Program-made: the position numbers and the translations under genes
Notes under the pieces: model-generated
Database searches by the model: none
The model's input: only the letters and a program-made list of their open reading frames with translations
What the model was told of the DNA's origin: nothing
NCBI GenBank assembly: GCA_015478665.1
Contig: JADMII010000007.1
Span: forward strand, 1-64,000
From: Dehalococcoidia bacterium
GTDB lineage: Bacteria; Chloroflexota; Dehalococcoidia; DSTF01; JACRBR01
DNA length: 64,000 bases
Reading direction: 5' to 3'
In this document: one piece after another, positions 26,293-34,233 of the stretch
Layout: every line of letters begins with the position of its first letter
Numbering within the stretch: the stretch's first letter is position 1

Positions 26293-27420
26293 GTGGCGGC
26301 ACGCACGTTCGCTCCGACGAGGGTGCGGCTCGAGTCGCTGCGGCCCTCCGTCTACCGCATCCCGACGGACGCGCCGGAGTCCGACGGCACATTCGAGTGG
26401 GAGGCGACGACGCTCGTGCTCGTCGAAGCGCGCGCCGGCGGCGTCCTCGGCGCCGGCTACACGTACGCCGACACGGCGACTGCGACCCTGATCCACGGAC
26501 TCCTGGCGCCGCGCCTCGCGGATCACGACCCCATGGACGTGCCAGGCGCCTGGTCGCTGATGCTGCACGCCATCCGCAATCTCGGGCGGCCCGGCATCTG
26601 CTCGATGGCGATCGCCGCCGTCGACGCCGCGCTCTGGGACCTGAAGGCGCGTCTGCTCGGGCTGCCGCTGGTGACGTTGCTCGGAGCCGCCCGCCCGTCG
26701 ATCGCGGTCTACGGCAGCGGCGGCTTCACCTCCTACTCCATCGAGCGGCTGCAGGCGCAGCTCGGAGGCTGGGCGGCCGACGGGATCGGTGCCGTGAAGA
26801 TGAAGATCGGACGCGACGCCGCCGCGGACGTGGCGCGGGTGCATGCCGCGCGCGAGGCGATCGGCACGAACGTCACGCTGATGGTCGATGCGAACGGCGC
26901 CTACACGCGCACGCAAGCGCTGGCGCAGGCGGAACGCTTCGCGGCAGACGGCGTGCGCTGGTTCGAGGAGCCGGTGTCGTCCGACGACCTCGACGGCCTG
27001 CGCCTGATGCGCGACCGGGCGCCCGCCGGGATGGAGATCGCGGCCGGCGAGTACGGCTACGACTCGTGGTACTTCCGGCGCATGCTCGATGCGGGCGCCG
27101 TCGACGTGCTCCAGGCCGATGCCTCGCGCTGCGCGGGGATCACGGGCTTCATGCGGGCGGAGGCGCTGTGCGAAGCGCGCAGCATGCCACTGTCGGCGCA
27201 CTGCTGCCCGTCCCTGCATGCCCACGTCGCCTGCGCGCTGCCGAACGTCCGCAACATCGAGTACTTCCACGACCACGCGCGCATCGAGCACCTGCTGTTC
27301 GAAGGCGCGCTCTCGCCCGTCAACGGATCGCTGCATCCGGATCTCTCGCGCCCGGGCATGGGGCTCGAGTTCCGCAGCAGCGACGCCGCGCGCTACGCCG
27401 TCGATGCGAGCGCGATGTGA
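26293..27420 (+). CDS. Mandelate racemase/muconate lactonising enzyme family protein
   Basis: This 375-residue enolase-superfamily enzyme has an N-terminal capping domain and a barrel with the KxK base (VKMKIGRD), metal ligands D (VDANGAYT), E (WFEEPVSSDD) and E (AAGEYGYDS), and a C-terminal His (SAHCCPSLHAH). Members abstract a proton alpha to a carboxylate, as sugar-acid dehydratases or racemases. KxK plus the late His resembles the mandelate-racemase subgroup. The substrate is unknown. The start GTG lies two bases after the TPP-enzyme stop, so the pair may act on a sugar acid and the resulting 2-oxo acid; that link is inference. Confidence 0.88.
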   Translation: MAARTFAPTRVRLESLRPSVYRIPTDAPESDGTFEWEATTLVLVEARAGGVLGAGYTYADTATATLIHGLLAPRLADHDPMDVPGAWSLMLHAIRNLGRPGICSMAIAAVDAALWDLKARLLGLPLVTLLGAARPSIAVYGSGGFTSYSIERLQAQLGGWAADGIGAVKMKIGRDAAADVARVHAAREAIGTNVTLMVDANGAYTRTQALAQAERFAADGVRWFEEPVSSDDLDGLRLMRDRAPAGMEIAAGEYGYDSWYFRRMLDAGAVDVLQADASRCAGITGFMRAEALCEARSMPLSAHCCPSLHAHVACALPNVRNIEYFHDHARIEHLLFEGALSPVNGSLHPDLSRPGMGLEFRSSDAARYAVDASAM

Positions 27421-27477
27421 GCCGCACGGACATCCCGGGGTGTCACCCACCGCCCGCAGCACATGGGGGAGTCTGAG

Positions 27478-29757
27478 ATGGCGCGGACGCCGGCACGATC
27501 GAAGCCGGACGACGCCGGCGACGCATCGACCCCGCAGCGGCATCAACCGAAGACGCGAGCACGTGGGCAGACGGCGCTCGCCCAGAGCATCGCCAGCGCC
27601 GTCGTGATGAAGGACGAGGAGCTGTCCTTCCTGTGCAAGGACGACGGCTCCGTGCCGGCGCGCGGCGTCCACGGGCTCGGCCTCTACTACCACGACACGC
27701 GATACCTCAGCGCGTACGAGATCTCGCTCGCCGAGACGCGCTTCAACTCGCTCGCCGCGAACTCACGCGCGGGATATCGCGCCGTGATCGAGGTGACGAA
27801 CCCTGAGATGAAGCCCAGGGGCGGCGCTCAGATCAAGAAGGAGACGATCGGCGTCAAGCTGACGCGCATCATCGACCACGAGCGGCTGGCGTTGCACGAC
27901 CTGTACCGGTTCGAGAACTACGGCACGGAAGCTGTATCGCTGCCGCTGTCGTTCACCTGGGCGTCGGACTTCGCCGACATCTTCGAGGTGCGCAACGGGA
28001 GGCCCGAGCCACCGGGACAGGCGGAGCCCGCAGCCTGGGCCGACGGCACGTTGAGCTTCCTCTACCGCGGCAAGGACGGCGTGCAGCGCAGCATCGCCAT
28101 CGCAGTGACGCCCCCGTTGCGGGAACGCGCATCCGACGGCGGCACGCTCCTCGTCCAGGTCGATGCGGGCGCCACCCGGGAGATCCGCGTCTCGATCGCC
28201 GTGCACGAGTCGCGCGACGAGCAGACGGCGCGCGCGGCGCACCGGTCGAAGCCCGACCTCGAGCAGATCGAGCGGCGGCTGGCGCGCAACGCGCAGCAGT
28301 TCATCGATGAACGCGCCCAGGTGACGAGCGACGACCGCCGGCTGGCGCACACGATCGAGCGGTCGCTGGGCGACCTGCGTATGCTGCGCACCGACCTCGA
28401 TGGACAACGGTACTTCGCGGCGGGGGTGCCGTGGTACGTGACGCTCTTCGGGCGCGACAGCATCATCGCCTGCCTGCAGACGCTCGCCTTCGATGCGGCG
28501 CCGGCGGAGCACACGCTGCGGCTGCTGGCGAAGTATCAGGGCGCCAAGGTCGATGACTGGCGCGACGAGCAGCCCGGCAAGATCATGCACGAGCTCCGCG
28601 TCGGCGAGCTGGCGAACCTCAACGAGATCCCCCAGACGCCGTACTACGGCACCGTCGACGCGACGCCCCTCTTCCTCATCCTGCTCGCCCGGCACGCGGC
28701 CTGGACCGGCAGCACGTCGCTGTTCGAGGAGCTGCACGAGCACGCCGAGCGCGCGCTGCGCTGGATCGCCGACTACGGCGACCCGGCGGGCGACGGCTAC
28801 ACGGCGTACGAGAGCAAGTCGCAGCACGGCCTGACCAACCACGGCTGGAAGGACTCCGGAGACGCCATCGTCAACGCCGATGGCAGCCTCGCCCGGCCGC
28901 CGATCGCGCTCATCGAGGTGCAGGGGTACGTGTACGCCGCGAAGATGGAGACCGCCGCGCTCTTCCGGCGCTGCGGCGACGACACGCGCGCCCGGCAGCT
29001 CGAGCGCGAGGCGGCGGTACTCCGGGAGCGCGTCAACCGCGACTTCTGGATGGACGACGAGGGCACGTTTGCGCTCGCGCTGCAGCAGGGCGGCGAGCAG
29101 GTGCGCGTCGTCGCCTCGAACGCCGGCCAGGCGCTCTGGAGCGGCATCGCGGACGACGAGAAGGCAGCGCGCGTCTGCGAGCGCCTGATGCGCGACGACA
29201 TGTTCTCGGGCTGGGGCGTGCGCACGCTGTCGCAGGATGCCCGGCGCTACAACCCCATCGGCTACCACATCGGCACCGTCTGGCCGCACGACAACTCGCT
29301 CATCGGGGGCGGGTTCCGCCGCTACGGCCTTGACGACGCTGCGCACCGCATCTTCGCCGGCATCGTCGACGCCAGTGCGTACTTCAACGAGCACCGCCTG
29401 CCGGAGGTGTTCTCCGGCTTCACGCGCGCCGACTACGAGCGACCGGTGAACTATCCCGTCGCGTGTCATCCGCAGGCCTGGGCGTCGGGCGCGGTGCCGT
29501 ACCTGCTGACGTCCTGTCTCGGGCTCGACGCAGACGGTTTCGAAGGCCGGCTGCGCGTGGTCGAGCCGCTGCTGCCGGACTCATGCGGGTATCTCGAACT
29601 GCGCAACCTGCGCGTCGGCAGCAGGACAGTAGACCTGCGCTTCGAGCGAGTCGGCGGCGGCGTCCACACGCAGGTCTTGCGGACGGACGGGGGATTGCGC
29701 GTGACCTGCGAGGAGCGCTCGGGAGCATCGGGCCGCTCAAAGGACGCGAACGGGTGA
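27478..29757 (+). CDS. Glycogen-debranching/amylo-alpha-1,6-glucosidase-type glycoside hydrolase
   Basis: The 759-residue protein opens with a charged linker, then the glycogen-debranching N-terminal domain (VVMKDEELSFLCKDDGSVPARGVHGLGLYYHDTRYLSAYEI) and an (alpha/alpha)6 barrel containing GVPWYVTLFGRDSIIACLQTL, ESKSQHGLTNHGWKDSGDAI, IALIEVQGYVYAAK, RRYNPIGYHIGTVWPHDNSLI and GFTRADYERPVNYPVACHPQAWA. It should hydrolyse alpha-linked glucans or sucrose-like substrates. The start ATG 27478 has GGGGGAG seven bases upstream; ATG 27463 is possible. There is no signal peptide. No other glycogen gene is near. Confidence 0.87.
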   Translation: MARTPARSKPDDAGDASTPQRHQPKTRARGQTALAQSIASAVVMKDEELSFLCKDDGSVPARGVHGLGLYYHDTRYLSAYEISLAETRFNSLAANSRAGYRAVIEVTNPEMKPRGGAQIKKETIGVKLTRIIDHERLALHDLYRFENYGTEAVSLPLSFTWASDFADIFEVRNGRPEPPGQAEPAAWADGTLSFLYRGKDGVQRSIAIAVTPPLRERASDGGTLLVQVDAGATREIRVSIAVHESRDEQTARAAHRSKPDLEQIERRLARNAQQFIDERAQVTSDDRRLAHTIERSLGDLRMLRTDLDGQRYFAAGVPWYVTLFGRDSIIACLQTLAFDAAPAEHTLRLLAKYQGAKVDDWRDEQPGKIMHELRVGELANLNEIPQTPYYGTVDATPLFLILLARHAAWTGSTSLFEELHEHAERALRWIADYGDPAGDGYTAYESKSQHGLTNHGWKDSGDAIVNADGSLARPPIALIEVQGYVYAAKMETAALFRRCGDDTRARQLEREAAVLRERVNRDFWMDDEGTFALALQQGGEQVRVVASNAGQALWSGIADDEKAARVCERLMRDDMFSGWGVRTLSQDARRYNPIGYHIGTVWPHDNSLIGGGFRRYGLDDAAHRIFAGIVDASAYFNEHRLPEVFSGFTRADYERPVNYPVACHPQAWASGAVPYLLTSCLGLDADGFEGRLRVVEPLLPDSCGYLELRNLRVGSRTVDLRFERVGGGVHTQVLRTDGGLRVTCEERSGASGRSKDANG

Positions 29758-29843
29758 TGCCGACTCGCGGCCGATCCTGCTATGTCTGAGAAGCGATTCG
29801 GCGAAGCGGAGCGCCGAGCCTGTGACGGTGAGGATCGCCGATT

Positions 29844-30065
29844 GTGATCGTGCTGTTGTACCGCGAGTGGTTTCCGACGCAGCCATGGGACACGCTCCTC
29901 GCCATCGGCATCATCATCATTGTCGCCGGCGTGCCGACGGCGCTCGGCATCGGCGGCATGATCCTGAAGCAGCGGTCGGATGCCAGCCGCCGACTGCCGT
30001 GGCTGGCATCGCGCGCCCGCGAGGCGGAGAGACGGCGGCGCGCGGAAGAGGCATCGCGCCGCTAG
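29844..30065 (+). CDS. Small single-helix membrane protein at the head of the cox operon
   Basis: The 73-residue product starts at GTG with GTGAGGAT upstream, has one hydrophobic helix (TLLAIGIIIIVAGVPTALGIGGMIL) and a strongly basic, Arg/Glu-rich C-terminal tail. It lies 17 bases before coxB. I do not recognise a family; by place it may be an accessory or small subunit of the oxidase. Confidence 0.6.
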   Translation: MIVLLYREWFPTQPWDTLLAIGIIIIVAGVPTALGIGGMILKQRSDASRRLPWLASRAREAERRRRAEEASRR

Positions 30066-30082
30066 GCAGAGCTCGCGAAGGG

Positions 30083-31006
30083 ATGCGCATGCGACAGGGG
30101 GAAGGCTGCTCTCGCAGCGGGCGGCGGTGGCGGCGCGCCGCCGCCCTGCTCTCGCCGGCGCTCTTCGCCACGCTGACCGGCGCCTGCGGCAAGGGCGCGC
30201 TCGATGCCCACAGCAGCGACGCGATGCGCATCGCGCAGCTCTGGTGGGTCGTCTTCAGCATCGCCGGCCTGCTGTTTATCATCATCATGGGGATCCTCGC
30301 GTACGCGCTGTTCCACCGGCGCGGGCCGCGCGCCTCCACGTTTGAGCGGGAACCGGCGAAGGCGACGGCGTTCGTCCTCATCGCCGGCGGCCTCATCCCG
30401 CTGCTCATCCTCATCGGCGTCTTCGCGTATTCGCTGCAGGTGACGCGCGCCAACACCGCGCCGCTGCGCGAGCCGCTGCGGGTCACCGTCGTCGCGCACG
30501 ACTGGTGGTGGGAGTTCAAGTACCCGGATCTCGGCCTGCGCACGGTCAACTCGATCCACATCCCCGCCGGACGACCGGTGGAGTTCACGCTCACCGCCGA
30601 CGAAGTGATCCACAGCTTCTGGGTGGCGCAGCTCAACGGGAAGAGCGATGCGATCCCCGGCATCAACAACCGGCTGACGATCACGGCCGCGGACCCGGGC
30701 ACCTACCGTGGCGTGTGCGCCGAGTTCTGCGGCGTCGGCCACCTGTGCATGCAGTTCGACCTCGTCGTCGATGAGCCGACGAACTTCAGCGCCTGGGTGA
30801 CCCAGGTGAAGGCGATCCCCTACCAACAGCCCACACAGGCCGATGAGCAATACATGCTGAACGTCTGCGTGAACAAGAACCTGGTGCCCGTCTGCACGCC
30901 CTCCGGCTGCCCCGACCCGCTCCCGCCGGTCGCCGGCATCACGCCGACGATCCCGCAGTTCCAGCCGGCGCCGGGCAGTCCCGGCAACGACAACGGCCGT
31001 CCATAG
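30083..31006 (+). CDS. coxB: Cytochrome c oxidase subunit II
   Basis: Subunit II takes electrons from cytochrome c through the binuclear CuA centre. The 307-residue lipoprotein has a signal with lipobox Cys at about 35 (LTGAC), two membrane helices (WWVVFSIAGLLFIIIMGILAYALF; AFVLIAGGLIPLLILIGVFAYSL), and a cupredoxin domain with WWWEFKYP, H177 (VIHSFW) and CAEFCGVGHLCM giving C212, C216, H220 and M223. All CuA ligands are intact. The C-terminal 80 residues add a Cys- and Pro-rich extension; no haem c motif CxxCH is present. ATG 30089 with AAGGG six bases upstream is an alternative start. It leads coxA by 18 bases. Confidence 0.95.
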   Translation: MRMRQGEGCSRSGRRWRRAAALLSPALFATLTGACGKGALDAHSSDAMRIAQLWWVVFSIAGLLFIIIMGILAYALFHRRGPRASTFEREPAKATAFVLIAGGLIPLLILIGVFAYSLQVTRANTAPLREPLRVTVVAHDWWWEFKYPDLGLRTVNSIHIPAGRPVEFTLTADEVIHSFWVAQLNGKSDAIPGINNRLTITAADPGTYRGVCAEFCGVGHLCMQFDLVVDEPTNFSAWVTQVKAIPYQQPTQADEQYMLNVCVNKNLVPVCTPSGCPDPLPPVAGITPTIPQFQPAPGSPGNDNGRP

Positions 31007-31024
31007 GTTCGAGGAGGAGGGAGC

Positions 31025-32896
31025 GTGGCAACTGCCGCCGGGCGCCTGCGACGCGCGTGGGAAGCGCCGAACATCCTCGCGCACATCTTCGCGACGGTCG
31101 ACCACAAGCAGATCGGCATGCGCTACATGGTGACGGCGGCCGTCTTCTTTGCCGAAGGCGGCATCAACGCCATCGTCATGCGGTCGCAGCTGGCCGTGCC
31201 GGAGAACACGCTGGTGTCGCCCAACCGCTACAACCAGATGTTCACGCTCCATGGCACGGTGCTGATCTTCTTCTTCGCGACACCGATGGTCGTCGGCGGC
31301 TTTGGCAACTACCTCGTGCCGATGATGATCGGCGCGCGCGACATGGCGTTCCCGCGCCTCAACGCGTTCAGCTACTGGGTCTTTCTCTTCGCCGGCATGA
31401 TGATGTACTCGAGCTTCTTCGTCGGGAAGGCGCCGGACGGCGGCTGGTTCGCCTACGTGCCGCTGACCGGGCCGAAGTACACGCCGGGGCTGAACCTCGA
31501 CGTCTGGGCCTTGAGCCTGATCTTCCTCGGCATCTCGACCACGGCGGCGGCCGTCAACTTCATCGTGACGATCTTCCGCCTGCGCGCGCCGGGCATGTCG
31601 ATCAACCGCATGCCCCTCTTCGTCTGGGGGATCCTGGCGACGTCCGGCGCCATCATCTTCGCGCTGCCGCCGCTCACGGTCGGCGCCGCCCTGCTCGAGT
31701 TCGACCGGAAGTTCGGGACGCAGTTCTTCAATCCCAACGGCGGCGGCAGCGTGCTGCTCTGGCAGCACCTGTTCTGGATCTTCGGCCACCCGGAGGTGTA
31801 CATCCTCTTCCTGCCGGCCGTCGGCATCGTCTCGACGATCATCCCGACGTTCGCGCGCACACGGCTGGTCGGATACATGTTCCTGGCGCTGGCGACGGTC
31901 TCCATCGCCTTCATCAGCTTCGGCGTCTGGGTGCACCACATGTTCGCGACGGGGCTCAACCCGATCGCCCTGAACTTCTTCGGGGCCGCCGGCATGTCGA
32001 TCACGATCCCCAGCGGGATCCAGATCTTCGCCTGGATCGCGACGATCTGGAAAGGCAACGTCGTCTGGCGCACGCCGTTCCTCTTCATCTTCGGCTTCAT
32101 CATCCTGATCATCATGGGCGGCTTTACCGGCGTCATGATCTCGCTTGTGCCGCTCGACTGGCAGCTCACCGACAGCTATTTCATCGTCGCGCACCTCCAC
32201 TACGTGCTGTTTGGCGGCGTCGTCTTCCCCATCTTCGCCGGCTTCTACTACTGGATCCCGAAGATGACGGGGCGGATGATGAACGAGAAGCTGGGGAAGA
32301 TCCACTTCTGGCTGCTGTTCGCCGCCGTCAACATCACCTTCTTCCCGATGCACATCGCCGGCTTGCTCGGCATGCAGCGGCGCATCTACACCTACCCGTC
32401 GAGCCTGGGCGTGAGCGACCTGAACATGATCTCGACCGTCGGCGCCTGGCTGACCGCGATCGCCACGATCATCTTCCTGATCAACTTCGTGCACAGCGTG
32501 ATCTGGGGCGAGGTCGCCGGCGACAATCCCTGGCACGCCAGCACGCTGGAGTGGGCGACGACGTCGCCGCCGGAGCCCTACAACTTCCGCCACATCCCGA
32601 TCGTGGAGAGCGCAGATCCGCTCTGGGACGCGCCGCCGAACACGGGCTGGGACACGCGCCTCGAGGAGCCGGCAGGAGACCGGCGCGAGTTGTACGCGAC
32701 GAGCGTGCTCGAGCCGGAGCCGCAGATCCTCATGGTGATGCCCGAGGACACCTACCTGCCGTTGCTTGTCGCGCTGTCGATGGCGCTGGTCTTCGTCGGC
32801 ATCCTTCTCGACAGCATGGTGATGATCGGCTTCGGCGGCGCCTTCGGACTGCTCTTCGCCGCCTGGTGGTTCTGGCCGCAGGAGGGAATGGCATGA
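31025..32896 (+). CDS. coxA: Cytochrome c oxidase subunit I with C-terminal extension
   Basis: Subunit I reduces oxygen and pumps protons. Ligands are all visible: haem a H76 (FTLHGT) and H392, haem a3 H390 (VAHLHYVLFGG), CuB H255 and H304-H305 (WVHHMFATG), and the His-Tyr crosslink Y259 with the A1-type E257 (FGHPEVYILFLP). The 623-residue length exceeds the core 12 helices; after an extramembrane stretch two more helices (YLPLLVALSMALVFVGILLDSMVM; GGAFGLLFAAWWFWP) resemble a fused subunit IV. The start GTG 31025 has GAGGAGG upstream. The stop overlaps coxC (ATGA). Confidence 0.97.
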   Translation: MATAAGRLRRAWEAPNILAHIFATVDHKQIGMRYMVTAAVFFAEGGINAIVMRSQLAVPENTLVSPNRYNQMFTLHGTVLIFFFATPMVVGGFGNYLVPMMIGARDMAFPRLNAFSYWVFLFAGMMMYSSFFVGKAPDGGWFAYVPLTGPKYTPGLNLDVWALSLIFLGISTTAAAVNFIVTIFRLRAPGMSINRMPLFVWGILATSGAIIFALPPLTVGAALLEFDRKFGTQFFNPNGGGSVLLWQHLFWIFGHPEVYILFLPAVGIVSTIIPTFARTRLVGYMFLALATVSIAFISFGVWVHHMFATGLNPIALNFFGAAGMSITIPSGIQIFAWIATIWKGNVVWRTPFLFIFGFIILIIMGGFTGVMISLVPLDWQLTDSYFIVAHLHYVLFGGVVFPIFAGFYYWIPKMTGRMMNEKLGKIHFWLLFAAVNITFFPMHIAGLLGMQRRIYTYPSSLGVSDLNMISTVGAWLTAIATIIFLINFVHSVIWGEVAGDNPWHASTLEWATTSPPEPYNFRHIPIVESADPLWDAPPNTGWDTRLEEPAGDRRELYATSVLEPEPQILMVMPEDTYLPLLVALSMALVFVGILLDSMVMIGFGGAFGLLFAAWWFWPQEGMA

Positions 32897-33510
32897 CGCT
32901 GCCAGAGGCGCGACAGGCGCCGTTGCCGTCGTACGTGTCCGGGCCGCTGCAGCCGGCCTCGCTCGGCATGCTCGTGCTGATCATGACAGAAGGGATCTTC
33001 TTCGCGCTGCTCTTCACCACCTACTTCTACATCCGCTCCGGGACGCAGGCGTGGCCGCAGGGGGCCATCGAGCCGCAGGAGCTGGCGTTGCCCAGCGTCG
33101 GCACGTTCCTGCTCCTCTCCAGCAGCTTCCCGCTGATCCTCGCCGAAGCAGCGATCAAGCGCGGCGACCAGCTCGGCCTGCGCATCGGTCTGGCGGCGAC
33201 GTTCACCCTCGGCGTGGCCTTTCTCGGCCTGCAGATGTACGAGTACGCAAACGCCAAGTTCTTCGCCGATGAGAACGCCTACGCATCGCTGTTCTTCGTC
33301 ATCACCGGCTTCCACAGCGTGCACGTGTTCGTCGGCCTGATCATGAATCTCTTCGTGCAGGCCCGCGCCTGGCGTGGCCACTTCAACGAGAAGCGGCACC
33401 TCGCCGTACAGAACGTGAGCTGGTACTGGCACTTCGTCGACGCCGTCTGGGTCTTCATCTTCCTCATCGTCTACCTCTCGCCGCACTGGTACCGGTTCGG
33501 ACAGAGGTGA
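32893..33510 (+). CDS. coxC: Cytochrome c oxidase subunit III
   Basis: The product is 205 residues with five membrane helices, the short form of subunit III. Conserved features: MTEGIFFALLFTTYFYIRSG, GTFLLLSSSFPLILAEAAIKRGD, the GFHSVHVFVGLIMN helix with its conserved His and Glu-adjacent lipid site, and VSWYWHFVDAVWVFIFLIVYL at the end. It stabilises subunit I. Translation is coupled to coxA through ATGA. Confidence 0.95.
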   Translation: MTLPEARQAPLPSYVSGPLQPASLGMLVLIMTEGIFFALLFTTYFYIRSGTQAWPQGAIEPQELALPSVGTFLLLSSSFPLILAEAAIKRGDQLGLRIGLAATFTLGVAFLGLQMYEYANAKFFADENAYASLFFVITGFHSVHVFVGLIMNLFVQARAWRGHFNEKRHLAVQNVSWYWHFVDAVWVFIFLIVYLSPHWYRFGQR

Positions 33511-33514
33511 GCGC

Positions 33515-33901
33515 ATGACGATGCCTCCACTGCTCCGGCGCCGTGAGCCCGTGCGGCTCGTGCGCATCTGGATGGCCTACCTCACGCCGCCGATCGCCTG
33601 GAGCGGCCACCTCCTCATCATCTACCTCTTCGCCTCGTTCACCTGCGCCTACGGCGGCACCGCGACCGTCCGCGTGCTGATCGCCCTGACGACGGCGATC
33701 GCGCTCGGCCTGATCATCGCCGCCGGCCGGATCGCCTACACCGAGGCGCAGGAGCTGGGCGCCCTGAGCTGGACGCACGAGGAGGGGCGGATCCGCAGCC
33801 GCGGCTTCCTCGTGCGGAGCGCGATCTACTCGTCGGTGCTGTTCGCCATCGCCACGTTGTTCGAGGCGGCGCCGGCATTCGCGCTGCAAGGGTGCCGCTG
33901 A
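33515..33901 (+). CDS. Cox-operon membrane protein of unknown function
   Basis: This 128-residue protein has three hydrophobic helices (LTPPIAWSGHLLIIYLFASFTCAY; VRVLIALTTAIALGLIIAAGRIAY; LVRSAIYSSVLFAIATLFEAAPAF) and begins four bases after coxC with AGAGGTGA as ribosome-binding site. It has the Trp-Ser-Gly-His segment seen in small proteins trailing cox clusters in Chloroflexota-like genomes. An assembly or accessory role is inferred from position only. Confidence 0.7.
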   Translation: MTMPPLLRRREPVRLVRIWMAYLTPPIAWSGHLLIIYLFASFTCAYGGTATVRVLIALTTAIALGLIIAAGRIAYTEAQELGALSWTHEEGRIRSRGFLVRSAIYSSVLFAIATLFEAAPAFALQGCR

Positions 33902-34233
33902 CCGTCCGGCAACTGGCGGGCGAGCGCCGGCGCGGAGCATCGTCGCCTCGGCGAACCCGTGCGCTACGGCGGCCCGCCGAAGCGACGGGCTGCCGCGAGC
34001 GCAAGCCCGCCCAGCAGATCGCCCGCCGGGCGCGCGACCGCACTCATCCCACCGGACTGCCGGAGCCTGTGGCGTCAGTCCCGGCCCTGAAGACGTCTAC
34101 CAGTCAGCGGATTTCTGACCCGGGACCGGCAGAGCCGGCCAGCGGTTCTCGACGGACACCTGCTGATCCAACACCAACGACTTCACCGGCACGAACCCCG
34201 ATCCGTGCCCCGGGGTCCTGTAGGTCACACAGG
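33902..34233. other. Spacer between converging cox operon and LPDTG gene
   Basis: No gene is seen. One small hairpin (CCGGC-AGA-GCCGG, 34126-34138) may contribute to termination. Confidence 0.4.

Noticed and set aside
30062-32593. Minus-strand open frame of 843 codons opposite coxA and coxB
   Set aside because: It is a shadow of the oxidase genes, with Arg/Asp/His-rich repetitive composition and no motif.
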